In this document: positions 5,124 through 5,150 of the stretch, in pieces
How the letters are laid out: each line of letters starts with the position of its first letter
How positions within the stretch are numbered: position 1 is the stretch's first letter
NCBI GenBank assembly: GCA_020720565.1
Contig: DYOK01000183.1
Span: forward strand, 1 to 5,150
Direction of reading: 5' to 3'
Origin: Acetofilamentum sp.
Lineage (GTDB): Bacteria; Bacteroidota; Bacteroidia; Bacteroidales; JAFGXI01
Length of the DNA stretch: 5,150 bases
Made by a program: the position numbers and the translations under genes
Notes under the pieces: generated by a model
Databases searched by the model: none
What the model saw: only the letters and a program-made list of their open reading frames with translations
Told to the model about the DNA's origin: nothing

Positions 5124-5150
5124 CTATTTATAATTTACGATTGTTGATTG

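Noticed and set aside
5139..5150. GATTGTTGATTG direct repeat at the right edge
   Set aside because: It is too short and cut by the window end; such low-complexity AT-rich repeats arise easily by chance.

Overview
The window is a compact, AT-rich piece of a bacterial chromosome with five genes, all on the minus strand. They are described here in transcription order, from high to low coordinates. Several things point to the phylum Bacteroidota: the delta' subunit with its HPDIHFVFPV segment and non-canonical Walker motifs, a PafA-type secreted phosphatase relative whose signal peptide ends in ...SAQ, and the absence of a Shine-Dalgarno sequence before any of the five start codons. I cannot name a genus.

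Layout. (1) 5123-4515: a six-helix rhomboid-family membrane serine protease with Ser118, His174 and HxxxN all visible. (2) 4393-3905: a small HAD phosphatase of the GmhB/HisB-N type with a complete active site and a zinc loop. (3) 3901-3035: a PLP-dependent class IV aminotransferase/lyase, only 3 nt behind gene 2 and almost certainly co-transcribed with it. (4) 2917-1244: an exported protein with the alkaline phosphatase (PafA/SPAP) fold that has lost nearly all its metal ligands and substrate-binding residues, so it is probably a pseudoenzyme. (5) 1216-92: DNA polymerase III delta' (holB-like), 27 nt behind gene 4 and probably in the same transcript.

The genes do not form one pathway. They look like two short transcription units (genes 2-3 and genes 4-5) plus the rhomboid gene. 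The HAD enzyme may serve sugar-phosphate or amino-acid phosphate metabolism, the class IV enzyme folate or amino-acid metabolism, and delta' the clamp loader of the replisome.

Two things stand out. First, the phosphatase-fold protein keeps the nucleophile Thr96 and one histidine, but every other catalytic position I can align is substituted. Second, the two longer intergenic regions and the left edge of the window carry diverged copies of one dispersed element. Two copies share an identical 17-nt stretch inside a longer similarity of about 44 nt. The third is cut by the window edge and matches the rest of the element at about 53 of 69 positions without gaps. The copies lie in different orientations relative to the genes, so this is a genomic repeat rather than a leader tied to one gene. 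I see no RNA genes, insertion sequences or CRISPR arrays, and no gene-free stretch longer than 300 bases.
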